From Cellulomonas fimi (GTDB lineage: Bacteria > Actinomycetota > Actinomycetes > Actinomycetales > Cellulomonadaceae): a stretch of DNA of 64,000 nucleotides. The position numbers and the translations under genes were made by a program. The stretch lies in NCBI RefSeq assembly GCF_028527925.1, contig NZ_JAPESW010000021.1, positions 1 to 64,000 on the forward strand. The letters run 5' to 3'. The notes below the pieces were generated by a model that saw only the letters and a program-made list of their open reading frames with translations, had not been told where the DNA came from and did not search any database. Numbering within the stretch: the first letter of the stretch is position 1; each line of letters starts with the position of its first letter. Shown piece by piece: positions 1 to 8,713 of the stretch.

Positions 1-842
1 CGGTGCGCGGTCTCGACGGCGTGGTCGCGGGCGCGGTCGCGGCGGTCGAGGAGCTCGCCGGCCTGGCGGGCGTGGCGGTCGGCGACCTCGTCGGCGTCGG
101 CCTGGGCCTGCCGGGCGTCGTCGACGTGGCCGCGGGGACCGTCGAGCACGCGGTCAACCTCGGCATCGACCAGCGCGTCGCTCTCGCGGCCCTGGTCGCC
201 GACCGCCTGAGACCCGTCCCGGTGCGGCTTGAGAACGACCTCAACGCCGCGGTCGTCGGCGCGGCGCGGTTCGTCGAGCCGCACGCCGACGGTGCGCAGC
301 ACGACCTCGCGTTCCTCGCGCTCGGCACGGGCCTGGCGGCGGGCCTGCTGCTCGACGGGCGGCTGCGCCGGGGGTCGCAGGGCGCGGCGGGGGAGATCGG
401 GCACCTGACGTTCGTGCCCGACGGCCTGCCGTGCAAGTGCGGCCAGACGGGCTGCCTCGAGCAGTACGCGTCGGGCTCGGCGCTCGACGCCGCCTGGCCG
501 AGCCGGACCGGCGCCCCGGCACCCGCCGAGGTCTTCGCCGCGGCCGCCGCGGGCGACCCCGAGGCGGTCGCGCTGCGCGACCAGTTCGCGGCCGCCGTCG
601 CCGCGGGAGTGCGTGTGCTCGTCCTCACGTGCGACGTGCGGCACGTCGTGATCGGCGGGGGCGTGAGCGCTGTCGGGGCGCCGCTGCTCGACGCGGTGCG
701 CGGCGTGCTCGACGCGGCCGCCGGCACGTCGCCGTTCCTGGCCTCGATGCGCCTGGCCGACCGCGTGACGCTGGCGCCCGAGGGCGTCCCGGTCGGGGCC
801 GTCGGCGCGGCGCTCGTCGGGCGCGGCGAGTACGACGCATGA
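1..842 (+). CDS. ROK family sugar kinase or transcriptional regulator, 5' end missing
   Basis: The gene is cut by the window edge; about 279 C-terminal residues are visible. The ROK signature is clear: a Cys-Lys-Cys-Gly-x-x-Gly-Cys-x-Glu zinc-binding motif preceded by the GEIGH motif, and an Glu-Asn-Asp segment that holds the catalytic base in ROK kinases. The N-terminal part, which would show either an ATP-binding DxGGT motif (kinase) or a helix-turn-helix (NagC/Mlc-type repressor), lies outside, so the two cannot be separated. It sits 40 bases upstream of nagB on the same strand, which favours a role in N-acetylglucosamine or glucosamine use, either as the sugar kinase or as regulator. Confidence 0.85.
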   Translation, partial: VRGLDGVVAGAVAAVEELAGLAGVAVGDLVGVGLGLPGVVDVAAGTVEHAVNLGIDQRVALAALVADRLRPVPVRLENDLNAAVVGAARFVEPHADGAQHDLAFLALGTGLAAGLLLDGRLRRGSQGAAGEIGHLTFVPDGLPCKCGQTGCLEQYASGSALDAAWPSRTGAPAPAEVFAAAAAGDPEAVALRDQFAAAVAAGVRVLVLTCDVRHVVIGGGVSAVGAPLLDAVRGVLDAAAGTSPFLASMRLADRVTLAPEGVPVGAVGAALVGRGEYDA

Positions 843-882
843 TCGGCCGCGGCGCAGTCCCGGCCCGACAGGAGGAGTGCTG

Positions 883-1665
883 ATGGAGGTCGTCATCGCC
901 CCCGCGGCGGAGCTCGCGCGGATCGCGGCCGACGCGGTCGAGCGGCTGCTCCGGGCGCGCCCGACGGCGGTGCTCGGGCTCGCGACGGGGTCCAGCCCGC
1001 TCGCGGTCTACGACGAGCTCGCCCGGCGACACGCGCAGGACGGGCTGTCGTTCGCGCACGCGCGGGCGTTCATGCTGGACGAGTACGTGGGCCTGCCCGC
1101 GGACCACCCGGAGCGGTACCGCAACGTCATCGAGAAGGAGATCGCGTCGCGCGTCGACTTCGCCGAGGGCGCGGTGCAAGGCCCCGACGGTCTGGCCGAC
1201 GACGTGCCCGCGGCGTGCGCGGCGTACGAGCAGGCGATCGCGGACGCGGGCGGCGTGGACCTGCAGATCCTCGGGATCGGCACCGACGGGCACGTCGCGT
1301 TCAACGAGCCCGGCTCGTCGCTCGCGTCCCGGACCCGGATCAAGACGCTCACGCGCCAGACGCGCGAGGACAACGCGCGGTTCTTCGGCGGCGACGTCGA
1401 CCAGGTCCCGACGCACTGCCTCACGCAGGGGCTCGCGACGATCATGGCGGCGCGGCACCTGGTGCTGCTGGCGACCGGTCGGGGCAAGGCCGAGGCGGTG
1501 CACCAGCTCGCCGAGGGGCCGGTCAGCGCGATGTGGCCGGCGACCGTCCTGCAGCACCACCCGCACGTGACGGTGCTCGTCGACGACGCCGCCGCGTCCC
1601 GCCTGCAGCTCGCGGACTACTACCGCGAGACGTACGCCGCGAAGCCGGGCTGGCAGGGCCTCTGA
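883..1665 (+). CDS. nagB: Glucosamine-6-phosphate deaminase
   Basis: Converts glucosamine 6-phosphate to fructose 6-phosphate and ammonia, feeding amino sugars into glycolysis in the cytoplasm. The 260-residue product has family-typical length. The conserved LDEY segment and the GxGxDGHxAFNEPGSS motif with catalytic Asp, His and Glu are intact. ATG at 883 is chosen because GGAGGAG lies at 871-877, five bases upstream; an in-frame GTG at 877 overlaps that ribosome-binding site and is less likely. It follows the ROK gene closely and is probably co-transcribed with it. Confidence 0.95.
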   Translation: MEVVIAPAAELARIAADAVERLLRARPTAVLGLATGSSPLAVYDELARRHAQDGLSFAHARAFMLDEYVGLPADHPERYRNVIEKEIASRVDFAEGAVQGPDGLADDVPAACAAYEQAIADAGGVDLQILGIGTDGHVAFNEPGSSLASRTRIKTLTRQTREDNARFFGGDVDQVPTHCLTQGLATIMAARHLVLLATGRGKAEAVHQLAEGPVSAMWPATVLQHHPHVTVLVDDAAASRLQLADYYRETYAAKPGWQGL

Positions 1666-1684
1666 CGCGTGCCCGTGCCGTGCG

Positions 1685-2401
1685 TCACGGCAGCAGCGCC
1701 CGCAGGAGCGCGAAGAACGCGGCGGCGACCGCGGCCATGGCCGGCAGCAGCCACGCGAGCGCGATCCCGGCGCGCACGTTGCGGCGACGCTCGTCGCGCG
1801 GGTCCGACCCCGGCGCGACGACCACCGTGTGCTCGGGCCGGCGCACCGCGATCCAGGTCTGCCACCCTGCCTCGGCCAGCAGCAGCACGGCGCCGACGAC
1901 CGCGGCGACGGCGGCTGTCGTTGTGACGAGAGGCGCGGTCGCGACGCGGTCGAGGACGACGAGCGCGACCAGCAGCGCGGCCACGGTGCCCGCGAGCGCG
2001 AGGCGGCTGCGCACCGCGACCTGGACGGTGGCGACCGCGCCGCCGACGAGCACGAGCGGCAGCAGGACGCGGCCGACTGTCACGTCGAGCGTCGGTCCGT
2101 CGGCGCCGACGGCCCACAGCAGGAGCAGCAGCCCGACGACGCCGACGGCGGCGGGGACGAGCTCGCGCCCGACCCCGGCGAACCGCGGCGCGTGGGTGTC
2201 GACGCGGCTCGCGGCGTAGGTGCGCGCGTCGCCGAACGCGTCGGCCGCGGTCTGGCCGCTGTCGGCGCAGAACTGCTCGACCTCCGCGAGCGCCTCGCCG
2301 ACGGCGCGACCGTCGGCGCCGCGGTCGCGCAGCTCGAGCACGAACGTGGTGCGCCAGTGCTCGGGGACCAGCGTGGACGTGGGCGCCGACGGGTCGGTCA
2401 T
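1685..2401 (-). CDS. Multi-pass membrane protein coupled to PadR regulator
   Basis: The 238-residue product has a soluble N-terminus of about 80 residues with predicted helices, then roughly six hydrophobic segments in three closely spaced pairs. The last pair is separated by a charged loop rich in Arg and Asp. I do not recognise a named family, although the layout (short cytosolic helical domain, then membrane helices) is the usual partner of PadR regulators in actinobacteria. Its ATG overlaps the PadR stop (ATGA at 2398-2401), so it is translationally coupled to the regulator and shares its promoter. It faces nagB convergently. Function is unknown. Confidence 0.8.
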   Translation of the reverse strand: MTDPSAPTSTLVPEHWRTTFVLELRDRGADGRAVGEALAEVEQFCADSGQTAADAFGDARTYAASRVDTHAPRFAGVGRELVPAAVGVVGLLLLLWAVGADGPTLDVTVGRVLLPLVLVGGAVATVQVAVRSRLALAGTVAALLVALVVLDRVATAPLVTTTAAVAAVVGAVLLLAEAGWQTWIAVRRPEHTVVVAPGSDPRDERRRNVRAGIALAWLLPAMAAVAAAFFALLRALLP

Positions 2402-2763
2402 GCGCGTGCCTCCTCGGGGCGGTCGCGGCGGTCGGCCGCGGACGTGAGCTCGACGGTGAGCGTGGCGAAGGTCCGCCACGCGTCGGCGCGCGCGGCGAGC
2501 GCGGTGCGTCCCGCCGCCGTGAGCGCGAAGTACTTCCGGCCGGGGCCGCCCTCGCCGGGCTCCCAGCGCGTGGTGACGTGCCCGGCCTGCTCGAGGCGGG
2601 CGAGCAGCGGGTAGAGCGTGCCGCCCTTGATCGTGCCGACGCCGAGCTCGTCGAGCCGGGCAGCGAGCGCGTACCCGTAGGTCTCGCCCTCGGCGAGGAC
2701 GGCGAGGACGCACAGGTCGAGGACGCCGCGCAGCCACTCGCCGGGCCAGGGGGTCGTCGTCAC
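2398..2763 (-). CDS. PadR family transcriptional regulator
   Basis: A 121-residue winged-helix repressor. The PadR core is clear: an N-terminal segment ending in VLAxLAEGETYGYAL, the recognition region GTIKGGTLYPLLARLEQAG and the wing GPGRKYFALTAAGR, followed by a C-terminal helix for dimerisation. The GTG at 2763 is preceded by no ribosome-binding site but by TACTGT seven bases away (2776-2771), which fits a leaderless transcript. Repeated CTAG-centred boxes in the promoter suggest autoregulation. The only other operon member visible is the membrane protein, its likely target. Confidence 0.93.
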   Translation of the reverse strand: MTTTPWPGEWLRGVLDLCVLAVLAEGETYGYALAARLDELGVGTIKGGTLYPLLARLEQAGHVTTRWEPGEGGPGRKYFALTAAGRTALAARADAWRTFATLTVELTSAADRRDRPEEARA

Positions 2764-2806
2764 GAACTAGACAGTACGACTATCTAGTCAGCGTGTCTAT
2801 CTAGTC
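2764..2806 (-). promoter_or_regulatory. PadR operon promoter with three CTAG-centred boxes
   Basis: Read on the minus strand, the 10-base box GACTAGATAG occurs twice as a direct repeat (2806-2797 and 2789-2780). A third, inverted and diverged copy (TGTCTAGTTC, 2773-2764) covers the expected transcription start. A TACTGT -10 element (2776-2771) is seven bases from the GTG. The block is strikingly AT-rich for this genome. The layout fits an autoregulatory operator; repressor binding is inferred from position. Confidence 0.6.
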
Positions 2807-2860
2807 GGCGCGGTGGTGTCGCACTCGGGAGCGTGGGTGCCGCGACGTAGACTCCTGCGC

Positions 2861-3229
2861 ATGACCGAACCCCTCCCGCCGACCGGCCCCGCCGACCCGA
2901 ACGACCCGGGCCAGGGCACGTCGACGAGCGTGCTCGAGCGCCAGGAGACGCACGAGCAGGTCGAGCCGGGCGATCACGAGCGCTTCGCGCACTACGTGCG
3001 CAAGGAGAAGATCATGGAGTCCGCGATGAGCGGCAAGCCCGTGGTCGCGCTCTGCGGCAAGGTCTGGGTGCCGGGCCGGGACCCGAACAAGTTCCCGGTG
3101 TGCCCCGTGTGCAAGGAGATCTACGAGGGGCTGCGCGAGCCGCAGGACGGTGAGGGTGCGTCCGGCGACGGTGGCTCCGAGGGCTCGGGCGGGGGTCGTC
3201 GCTGGGGCTTCGGCCGCGGCGGCAAGTGA
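2861..3229 (+). CDS. DUF3039 domain protein (small zinc-binding-like protein)
   Basis: A 122-residue protein. The centre, about residues 30-90, is the DUF3039 region: a charged helix, then PVVALCGKVWVP and CPVCKEIY, giving a Cys...Cys-x-x-Cys arrangement that looks like a small zinc ribbon. The tail is Gly/Ser-rich and basic. ATG at 2861 is seven bases downstream of TAGACT (2848-2853), so it is probably leaderless. Its stop overlaps the GTG start of the helicase (GTGA at 3226-3229), a pairing I recall as common in actinobacteria. The biochemical role is unknown; the coupling suggests it works with the helicase. Confidence 0.85.
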   Translation: MTEPLPPTGPADPNDPGQGTSTSVLERQETHEQVEPGDHERFAHYVRKEKIMESAMSGKPVVALCGKVWVPGRDPNKFPVCPVCKEIYEGLREPQDGEGASGDGGSEGSGGGRRWGFGRGGK

Positions 3230-5040
3230 GCGCGGCCGCACGCCCGTCCTCCACCACGTCCCACGCCTCCACGTCGGCGGCCTCCCACCTGCCGCCGGCG
3301 TTCCCCGGGCGTGCGCCGTGGGGGACCGCGGGCAAGCTGCGTGCGTGGCAGGCCGAGGCGCTCGACCTGTACCGGGAGCGCGCGCCGCGTGACTTCCTCG
3401 CGGTCGCGACGCCGGGAGCGGGCAAGACGACGTTCGCGCTCCGCATCGCGACCGAGCTGCTCGAGGCGCGCGCCGTGCGCCGCGTCACGGTCGTGGCGCC
3501 GACCGAGCACCTGAAGAAGCAGTGGGCGGACGCCGCGGCGCGCGTCGGGATCCGGCTCGACCCGAACTTCTCGAACGCGCAGGGCCGCCACGGCCACGGG
3601 TTCGACGGGGTCGCCGTCACGTACGCGCAGGTCGCGTCCAAGCCCGCGCTGCACGCGGCGCGGACGACCGCCGAGCGCACGCTCGTCATCCTCGACGAGG
3701 TGCACCACGGCGGCGACGCGCTCTCGTGGGGCGACGCGGTCCGGGAGGCCTTCGAGGACGCGACCCGACGCCTCGCGCTCACGGGCACGCCCTTCCGGTC
3801 CGACACCGCGGCGATCCCGTTCGTGCAGTACGCGCGGGACCACGAGGGGATCCGCCGGAGCGTCGCGGACTACACGTACGGTTACGGCGACGCGCTGCGC
3901 GACCACGTCGTGCGGCCCGTGATCTTCCTGTCCTACAGCGGCTCGATGCGCTGGCGCACGCGCGCGGGCGACGAGGTGAGCGCGCGCCTCGGCGAGCCGC
4001 TGACCAAGGACATGACCGCCCAGGCGTGGCGGACCGCGCTCGACCCGAACGGCGAGTGGATCCCGAGCGTGCTCGCCGCGGCCGACCGGCGCCTCACCGA
4101 GGTGCGGCGGGCGGTGCCCGACGCGGGCGCGATGATCATCGCGACCGACCAGACCGACGCGCGCGCGTACGCCGGCCACCTGGCGCGGCTCACGGGGGAG
4201 TCGCCGACGGTCGTGCTGTCCGACGACGACGGCGCGAGCGACCGCATCGACGAGTTCTCCGCGGGCGACTCGCGCTGGCTCGTCGCGGTCCGCATGGTGT
4301 CCGAGGGCGTCGACGTGCCGCGTCTCGCGGTCGGCGTCTACGCGACGAGCACCGCGACGCCCCTGTTCTTCGCGCAGGCCGTGGGGCGGTTCGTGCGGGC
4401 CCGCAAGCGGGGCGAGACGGCGTCGGTGTTCCTCCCGTCCGTCCCGCAGCTCCTCGCGCTCGCGAGCAGCCTCGAGCTCGAGCGCGACCACGCCCTCGAC
4501 CGGCCGCAGACGGCCGAGGAGCAGGGCGTCGACTTCAACCCCGAGGACGCGCTGCTCGCGGCGGCGAACGCCGAGCAGAACGGCCCCGACGCGGTCGGGC
4601 CGGACGGCAAGCAGGGCACGTTCGAGGCGCTCGAGGCGCAGGCGTCGTTCGACCGCGTGCTGTTCGACGGCGGCGAGTTCGGCACCGAGGCCGCGGTCGG
4701 CTCGGACGAGGAGCTCGACTTCCTCGGCCTGCCCGGCCTGCTGGACGCCGACCAGGTGTCGGCGCTGCTGCGGCAGCGGCAGGCCGACCAGCTCAAGGGC
4801 AAGCGCCGCCCGGCGGCGGCCGAGCCGGCGCCCGAGATGGACCACCGCAAGCAGGCGGAGCTGCGCAAGGAGCTCGCGCAGCTGGTCGGGGCGTGGTCGC
4901 GGCGGAGCGGGCAGCCGCACGGCGCGGTGCACGCGGAGCTGCGCCGACGGTGCGGGGGACCGGAGGTCGCGCTCGCGGACCCGGCGCAGCTGACGGCGCG
5001 TGTCGCGATGCTGCGCGGCTGGTTCGTCGGCAAGAAGTGA
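3226..5040 (+). CDS. Superfamily 2 DEAD/DEAH-box helicase
   Basis: A 604-residue ATP-dependent nucleic-acid helicase. Visible motifs in order: a glutamine-containing segment near residue 40, Walker A TPGAGKTT, motif Ia, Walker B DEVHH, motif III TGTPFR, then a RecA-like second domain with SEGVDVP and motif VI QAVGRFVR. The C-terminal 150 residues are charged and helical with no recognised domain. It is translationally coupled to the DUF3039 gene by a GTGA overlap and has no ribosome-binding site of its own. The restriction-helicase-like core suggests a role in DNA repair or RNA handling; the substrate cannot be read from sequence. Confidence 0.9.
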   Translation: MSAAARPSSTTSHASTSAASHLPPAFPGRAPWGTAGKLRAWQAEALDLYRERAPRDFLAVATPGAGKTTFALRIATELLEARAVRRVTVVAPTEHLKKQWADAAARVGIRLDPNFSNAQGRHGHGFDGVAVTYAQVASKPALHAARTTAERTLVILDEVHHGGDALSWGDAVREAFEDATRRLALTGTPFRSDTAAIPFVQYARDHEGIRRSVADYTYGYGDALRDHVVRPVIFLSYSGSMRWRTRAGDEVSARLGEPLTKDMTAQAWRTALDPNGEWIPSVLAAADRRLTEVRRAVPDAGAMIIATDQTDARAYAGHLARLTGESPTVVLSDDDGASDRIDEFSAGDSRWLVAVRMVSEGVDVPRLAVGVYATSTATPLFFAQAVGRFVRARKRGETASVFLPSVPQLLALASSLELERDHALDRPQTAEEQGVDFNPEDALLAAANAEQNGPDAVGPDGKQGTFEALEAQASFDRVLFDGGEFGTEAAVGSDEELDFLGLPGLLDADQVSALLRQRQADQLKGKRRPAAAEPAPEMDHRKQAELRKELAQLVGAWSRRSGQPHGAVHAELRRRCGGPEVALADPAQLTARVAMLRGWFVGKK

Positions 5041-5282
5041 CGCGCGATACGCCTCGGTAGCGCGACCAGGCAATCCCCGTCTCACCATGTGGGACAGTGA
5101 CAATTCCCTCATATGCCCAGGTCAGAGCGCTGGACGCGCGACCACATAGCAGCGTCGCTTCGTCGTGCAACTCGTCCTCTCGGCGTGCGGAGCCCTCGCG
5201 GGTTCGGCAACGTCTTCCTCGTGCTTCACGGCGCCGGGTTCCCCCGGACGCTCACGGTGACCACGAAGAAAGGGGTCGCACC

Positions 5283-5441
5283 ATGCCCAGCTGGCTCATC
5301 CTCGTCCTCGTCGGAGCGGTTCTCCTCATCCTCGGCTTCGCCGGGGTCGGTGAGTTCCTCCTGTGGATCGGTATCGCCGTCCTGGTCGTCAGCCTGATCC
5401 TCGGCCTGGTCGGCCGCGGTCGCGGCCGCGCCCGGATCTGA
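5283..5441 (+). CDS. Small two-helix membrane protein
   Basis: A 52-residue protein made of two hydrophobic helices separated by a short GVGEFL turn and closed by a short Arg/Gly-rich tail, which should lie in the cytoplasm. ATG at 5283 is preceded by the purine run GAAGAAAGGGG. Similar tiny hydrophobic proteins (DUF5670-like) are common in bacteria and often stress-induced, but I cannot assign a function. The 240 bases upstream hold no gene I can support; a hairpin follows directly. Confidence 0.75.
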   Translation: MPSWLILVLVGAVLLILGFAGVGEFLLWIGIAVLVVSLILGLVGRGRGRARI

Positions 5442-5459
5442 CCGGGCCGCGGCGCGGGC

Positions 5460-5490
5460 GGCGGGGGTCTAGCCCCCCTGTACCCCCGCC
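5460..5490 (+). terminator. Hairpin after small membrane protein
   Basis: A perfect 9-base inverted repeat (GGCGGGGGT at 5460-5468 with ACCCCCGCC at 5482-5490) and a 13-base loop, just after the stop of the small membrane protein. There is no T tract, as is usual for high-GC actinobacteria. Confidence 0.6.
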
Positions 5491-5522
5491 CCGCGTCCGC
5501 GGCCTGGTCCTCGCGCAGCGGT

Positions 5523-5556
5523 CTGGCCGGACGGTCCCTCAGTCCCGTCCGGCCAG
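5523..5556 (-). terminator. Hairpin terminator containing the pncB stop codon
   Basis: A perfect 12-base inverted repeat (5523-5534 with 5545-5556) and a 10-base loop. The pncB stop codon (5541-5539) lies in the loop, so one arm encodes the last residues of the enzyme. It may work in both directions between the convergent genes. Confidence 0.65.
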
Positions 5557-6897
5557 CCGCAGTGTCACGGTCGGCACCGCGGCCTCGTCGGCCGACAGCC
5601 GTCGCGCACCGCGCGGCAGCTCGTCCCGCGAGGCGCGGTGCCGATCCCGTGCCCGGCGCACACCCTCGGGACCCGTCCACGACGGGTCCACCTCGCCGCC
5701 GGTCACGAGGGGCACGTGCAGCGCCCGCAGCTCGCCGCCCTCGGGCTCCCACGCCGCGACCGCCGCGTCGGGACCCGTGACCAGCACCTCCTCGACGGCC
5801 CGCCCGTCCGGCCCCCGCCGTCGCGCCGCCGTCTTGCGGCCCCCGACGCTCGTCTTCGCCGACGACCTCTTCTCGACCGGCGCGAGCGCACCGTCACGGC
5901 CCTCGCGGGCCACGAGCTTGTAGACCATGCCGCACGTCGGCGCCCCCGAGCCGGTCACGACCGACGTCCCGACGCCGTAGACGTCCACCGGTGCGGCCGC
6001 GAGCGCCGCGATCGCGTACTCGTCGAGGTCCGACGTCACCACGATCCGCGTGTCGTGCGCGCCGGCGGCGTCGAGCTGCGCGCGCACCTCCTGCGCGAGC
6101 ACCCCGAGGTCACCCGAGTCGAGCCGCACCGCGCCGAGACCCGTGCCGGCCGCGGCGAGCGCGCGCTCGACCCCGCGCTTCACGTCGTAGGTGTCGACCA
6201 GGAGCGTCGTGCCCGGCCCCTGGGCCGCGACCTGCGCCGCGAACGCCGCCTCCTCGTCGTCGTGCAGCAGCGTGAACGCGTGCGCCGCGGTCCCGATCGT
6301 GTCGAGGCCGTAGCGGCGCCCCGCCTCGAGGTTCGACGTCGCCGCGAACCCCGCGACGACCGCGGCGCGGGCCGCCGACACCGCGGCCTCCTCGTGCGCG
6401 CGCCGTGCGCCCATCTCCAGCACCGGCCGGTCGACCGCGGCGCTCGTCATGCGCGACGCCGCCGACGCGACCGCGGAGTCGTAGTTGAGGATCGACAGCG
6501 CGAGCGTCTCCAGCAGCACCGCCTCGGCGAACGTGCCCTCGACGACCAGCAGCGGCGACTGCGGGAAGAAGACCTCGCCCTCGGCGTACCCGCGGATCGA
6601 CCCGGTGAAGCGGTACGCGGACAGGAACTCGAGCGTCGCGTCGTCGACCACGCCCTCGTCGGAGAGCCAGTCGAGCTCGCGCGACGTGAACCGGAACGCG
6701 GGGAGCGCCTCGAGCAGCCGGCCCGTGCCCGCGACCACCCCGTACCGACGGCCGGGCGGCAACCGGCGCGTGAACACCTCGAACACGCAGCGGCGGTGCG
6801 CGGTGCCGTCGGCGAGCGCCGCCTGCAGCATCGTGAGCTCGTAGCGGTCGGTGAGCAGCGAGGTCACGGGGACGGCGGCGGGCTGCGGGTGCGTCAT
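5539..6897 (-). CDS. pncB: Nicotinate phosphoribosyltransferase
   Basis: Makes nicotinate mononucleotide from nicotinate and PRPP in the NAD salvage pathway. The 452-residue product has the family N-terminus (LLTDRYELTM), the ATSNLEAGRRYGLDTIGTAAHAF block with the conserved GTxAH histidine, and the RLDSGDL phosphate-binding loop. ATG at 6897 is chosen because TACGTT lies six bases upstream (6909-6904), a leaderless arrangement; the frame stays open 18 codons further upstream without family similarity. It is divergent from clpS. As I recall the pair matches Rv1330c/Rv1331. Confidence 0.93.
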   Translation of the reverse strand: MTHPQPAAVPVTSLLTDRYELTMLQAALADGTAHRRCVFEVFTRRLPPGRRYGVVAGTGRLLEALPAFRFTSRELDWLSDEGVVDDATLEFLSAYRFTGSIRGYAEGEVFFPQSPLLVVEGTFAEAVLLETLALSILNYDSAVASAASRMTSAAVDRPVLEMGARRAHEEAAVSAARAAVVAGFAATSNLEAGRRYGLDTIGTAAHAFTLLHDDEEAAFAAQVAAQGPGTTLLVDTYDVKRGVERALAAAGTGLGAVRLDSGDLGVLAQEVRAQLDAAGAHDTRIVVTSDLDEYAIAALAAAPVDVYGVGTSVVTGSGAPTCGMVYKLVAREGRDGALAPVEKRSSAKTSVGGRKTAARRRGPDGRAVEEVLVTGPDAAVAAWEPEGGELRALHVPLVTGGEVDPSWTGPEGVRRARDRHRASRDELPRGARRLSADEAAVPTVTLRLAGRD

Positions 6898-6964
6898 GCG
6901 GCCAACGTAGGGCGCCCGGGGACAGGCGGCGCGCCCGGCGCGCACGGGCACCTACAGTGGTCGG
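6898..6964. promoter_or_regulatory. Divergent leaderless promoters of pncB and clpS
   Basis: The 67-base gap carries TACGTT (6909-6904, minus strand) six bases from the pncB ATG and TACAGT (6953-6958, plus strand) six bases from the clpS GTG. No ribosome-binding sites are visible, so both transcripts probably begin at the start codon. Confidence 0.55.
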
Positions 6965-7258
6965 GTGCCCGTCCAGACCGCGCCCGACGAACGCGTCGAG
7001 GCCGCCGAGCAGGCGGCCGTCGCCGACCCGTGGGTCACCATCGTGTGGAACGACCCCGTGAACCTCATGTCCTACGTGACCTACGTGTTCGAGACGTACT
7101 TCGGCCACCCGCACGAGAAGGCCGAGAAGCTCATGCGCCAGGTGCACGAGGAGGGGCGGGCCGTGGTGTCGAGCGGGTCCCTCGAGGGCATGGAGGTCGA
7201 CGTGCAGGCGATGCACGGGTTCGGCCTGTGGGCGACCCTGCAGCGCAGCGGGGTCTGA
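6965..7258 (+). CDS. clpS: ATP-dependent Clp protease adaptor ClpS
   Basis: A 97-residue adaptor that delivers N-degron substrates to the ClpC/ClpA-ClpP protease. The family core is complete: the [18 protein letters not shown] segment, whose Asn-Asp binds the substrate N-terminal residue, then the helical region and the ClpA/C-binding surface near the C-terminus. A charged N-terminal extension of about 20 residues precedes it. GTG at 6965 is six bases after TACAGT (6953-6958), so it appears leaderless. Its stop overlaps the next start (TGATG at 7256-7260). Confidence 0.93.
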   Translation: MPVQTAPDERVEAAEQAAVADPWVTIVWNDPVNLMSYVTYVFETYFGHPHEKAEKLMRQVHEEGRAVVSSGSLEGMEVDVQAMHGFGLWATLQRSGV

Positions 7259-7887
7259 TGCGCGCGTTCACCGAGAAGCACGGTGCATTCGTCGCACGGC
7301 TCGACGCCTCCGAGCGCGAGGTCGTCGCCGCGCTCGTCGCGGACGTCGCGCAGCTGCTGGGGGCGCCGCGGTTCGACGAGGTCGGTCCGGGTGCGGCGCC
7401 CGAGGTTCCGCTGCTCCGCACCGAGGACGTCGCCCCGCCGCAGGACCCGGCCGTGCGTCGGCTGCTGCCCGACGCCTCGCAGGACGACCCGGACGTCGCC
7501 GCCGAGTTCCGCCGCCTGACCGAGGACGACCTGCGCGCCCGTAAGGTCGCGCGCCTCGGGGTGATGTGGACGCTGCTGACGACGCCCGGCGACGGCCGAC
7601 GTCAGGACCTCCTGACGGTCGCCCCGAAGGACGCCCCCGAGCTCGCGGCGGCCATCACCGACCTGCGGCTCGTGCTCGCCGAGCGCCTCGACGTGCGCAC
7701 GGACCAGGACGCCGAGCAGCTGTACGACGTGCTCGCCGACGACGCACAGGGTCAGGACGTCGACGTCCGGCGCTACCTCGTGTCGCTCTACGGCGCGCTC
7801 AGCTGGCTGCAGGAGTCGCTGGTCGGGCTCATGCTCGAGCACGCGCGGCGCGGCGGTGCGTCCGGCGGCCCGTCGCACGAGGGTTAG
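7258..7887 (+). CDS. DUF2017 family protein
   Basis: A 209-residue, mostly helical, acidic protein. It starts with the family opening ([19 protein letters not shown]), followed by a variable Pro-rich stretch and a conserved C-terminal helical region. It is translationally coupled to clpS through a one-base overlap. Orthologues lie directly after clpS across actinobacteria (Rv1332 in M. tuberculosis, as I recall), which suggests a link to ClpS-dependent proteolysis, but no activity is known to me. Its TAG stop is the first half of the murI -10 element. Confidence 0.85.
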   Translation: MRAFTEKHGAFVARLDASEREVVAALVADVAQLLGAPRFDEVGPGAAPEVPLLRTEDVAPPQDPAVRRLLPDASQDDPDVAAEFRRLTEDDLRARKVARLGVMWTLLTTPGDGRRQDLLTVAPKDAPELAAAITDLRLVLAERLDVRTDQDAEQLYDVLADDAQGQDVDVRRYLVSLYGALSWLQESLVGLMLEHARRGGASGGPSHEG

Positions 7888-7900
7888 GCTCTCGCCCGTG
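7885..7900 (+). promoter_or_regulatory. Leaderless murI promoter overlapping upstream stop codon
   Basis: TAGGCT (7885-7890) is followed by seven bases and the GTG of murI (7898). The TAG of this -10 element is also the DUF2017 stop codon, so the promoter is embedded in the end of the upstream gene. Confidence 0.5.
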
Positions 7901-8713
7901 AACGACGCCCCGATCGGCATCTTCGACTCCGGCGTCGGCGGTCTCACGGTGGCACGGTCCATCCTCGACCAGCTGCCGCACGAGTCGACCCTCTACATCG
8001 GCGACACGCTCAACACCCCGTACGGGCCCAAGCCGCTCGCCGCGGTGCGCGCGCACGCGCTCGAGGTCATGGACGACCTGGTCGACGCGGGCGTGAAGCT
8101 GCTGGTCATCGCGTGCAACACCGCGTCGGCCGCGATGCTGCGGGACGCGCGCGAGCGGTACACGCTGCGCCGCGGCATCCCCGTCGTCGAGGTCATCCTC
8201 CCCGCGGCCCGCCGTGCGGTCGCCGCGACCCGCACCGGCCGGATCGGCGTCATCGGCACGCGCGCGACCGTCGAGTCGCGCGCCTACGACGACGCGTTCG
8301 CCGTCGCCCCGGGCGTCACGCTCACCACGCAGGCGTGCCCGCGCTTCGTGGAGCTCGTCGAGGCCGGCATCACGTCGGGGCCCGAGGTGCTGGCCGTCGC
8401 GCGCGAGTACCTGGAGCCCGTCAAGGAGGCGGGCGTGGACACGCTCGTCCTCGGCTGCACGCACTACCCGCTGCTGACCGGCGCGATCTCGTACGTCATG
8501 GGTGACGAGGTCACGCTCGTCTCGAGCGCCGAGGAGACCGCGAAGGACGTGTACCGCACGCTCGTCGCGCACGACCTCGAGCGTGACCCGGTCGCGGGCC
8601 CACCGTCGCACCGGTTCCTCGCGACGGGCGACCCGGACGCGTTCCAGTCGCTCGCGCGCCGGTTCCTCGGCCCCGAGGTCGAGTCCGTCGAGTCGCGGAT
8701 GGCGCTGCGATGA
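7898..8713 (+). CDS. murI: Glutamate racemase
   Basis: Interconverts L- and D-glutamate and supplies D-Glu for peptidoglycan. The 271-residue protein has the FDSGVGGL substrate-binding motif, the catalytic cysteine pair in VIACNTAS (Cys73) and LGCTHYPLL, and the usual length. GTG at 7898 follows a TAGGCT -10 element by seven bases. Its stop overlaps the ATG of the next gene (ATGA at 8710-8713), coupling cell-wall precursor synthesis to the metallo-hydrolase. Confidence 0.95.
   Translation: MNDAPIGIFDSGVGGLTVARSILDQLPHESTLYIGDTLNTPYGPKPLAAVRAHALEVMDDLVDAGVKLLVIACNTASAAMLRDARERYTLRRGIPVVEVILPAARRAVAATRTGRIGVIGTRATVESRAYDDAFAVAPGVTLTTQACPRFVELVEAGITSGPEVLAVAREYLEPVKEAGVDTLVLGCTHYPLLTGAISYVMGDEVTLVSSAEETAKDVYRTLVAHDLERDPVAGPPSHRFLATGDPDAFQSLARRFLGPEVESVESRMALR

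Noticed and set aside
5041..5282. Small gene between the helicase and the small membrane protein
   Set aside because: Open frames here have no ribosome-binding site, no recognisable motif and shadow-like composition.
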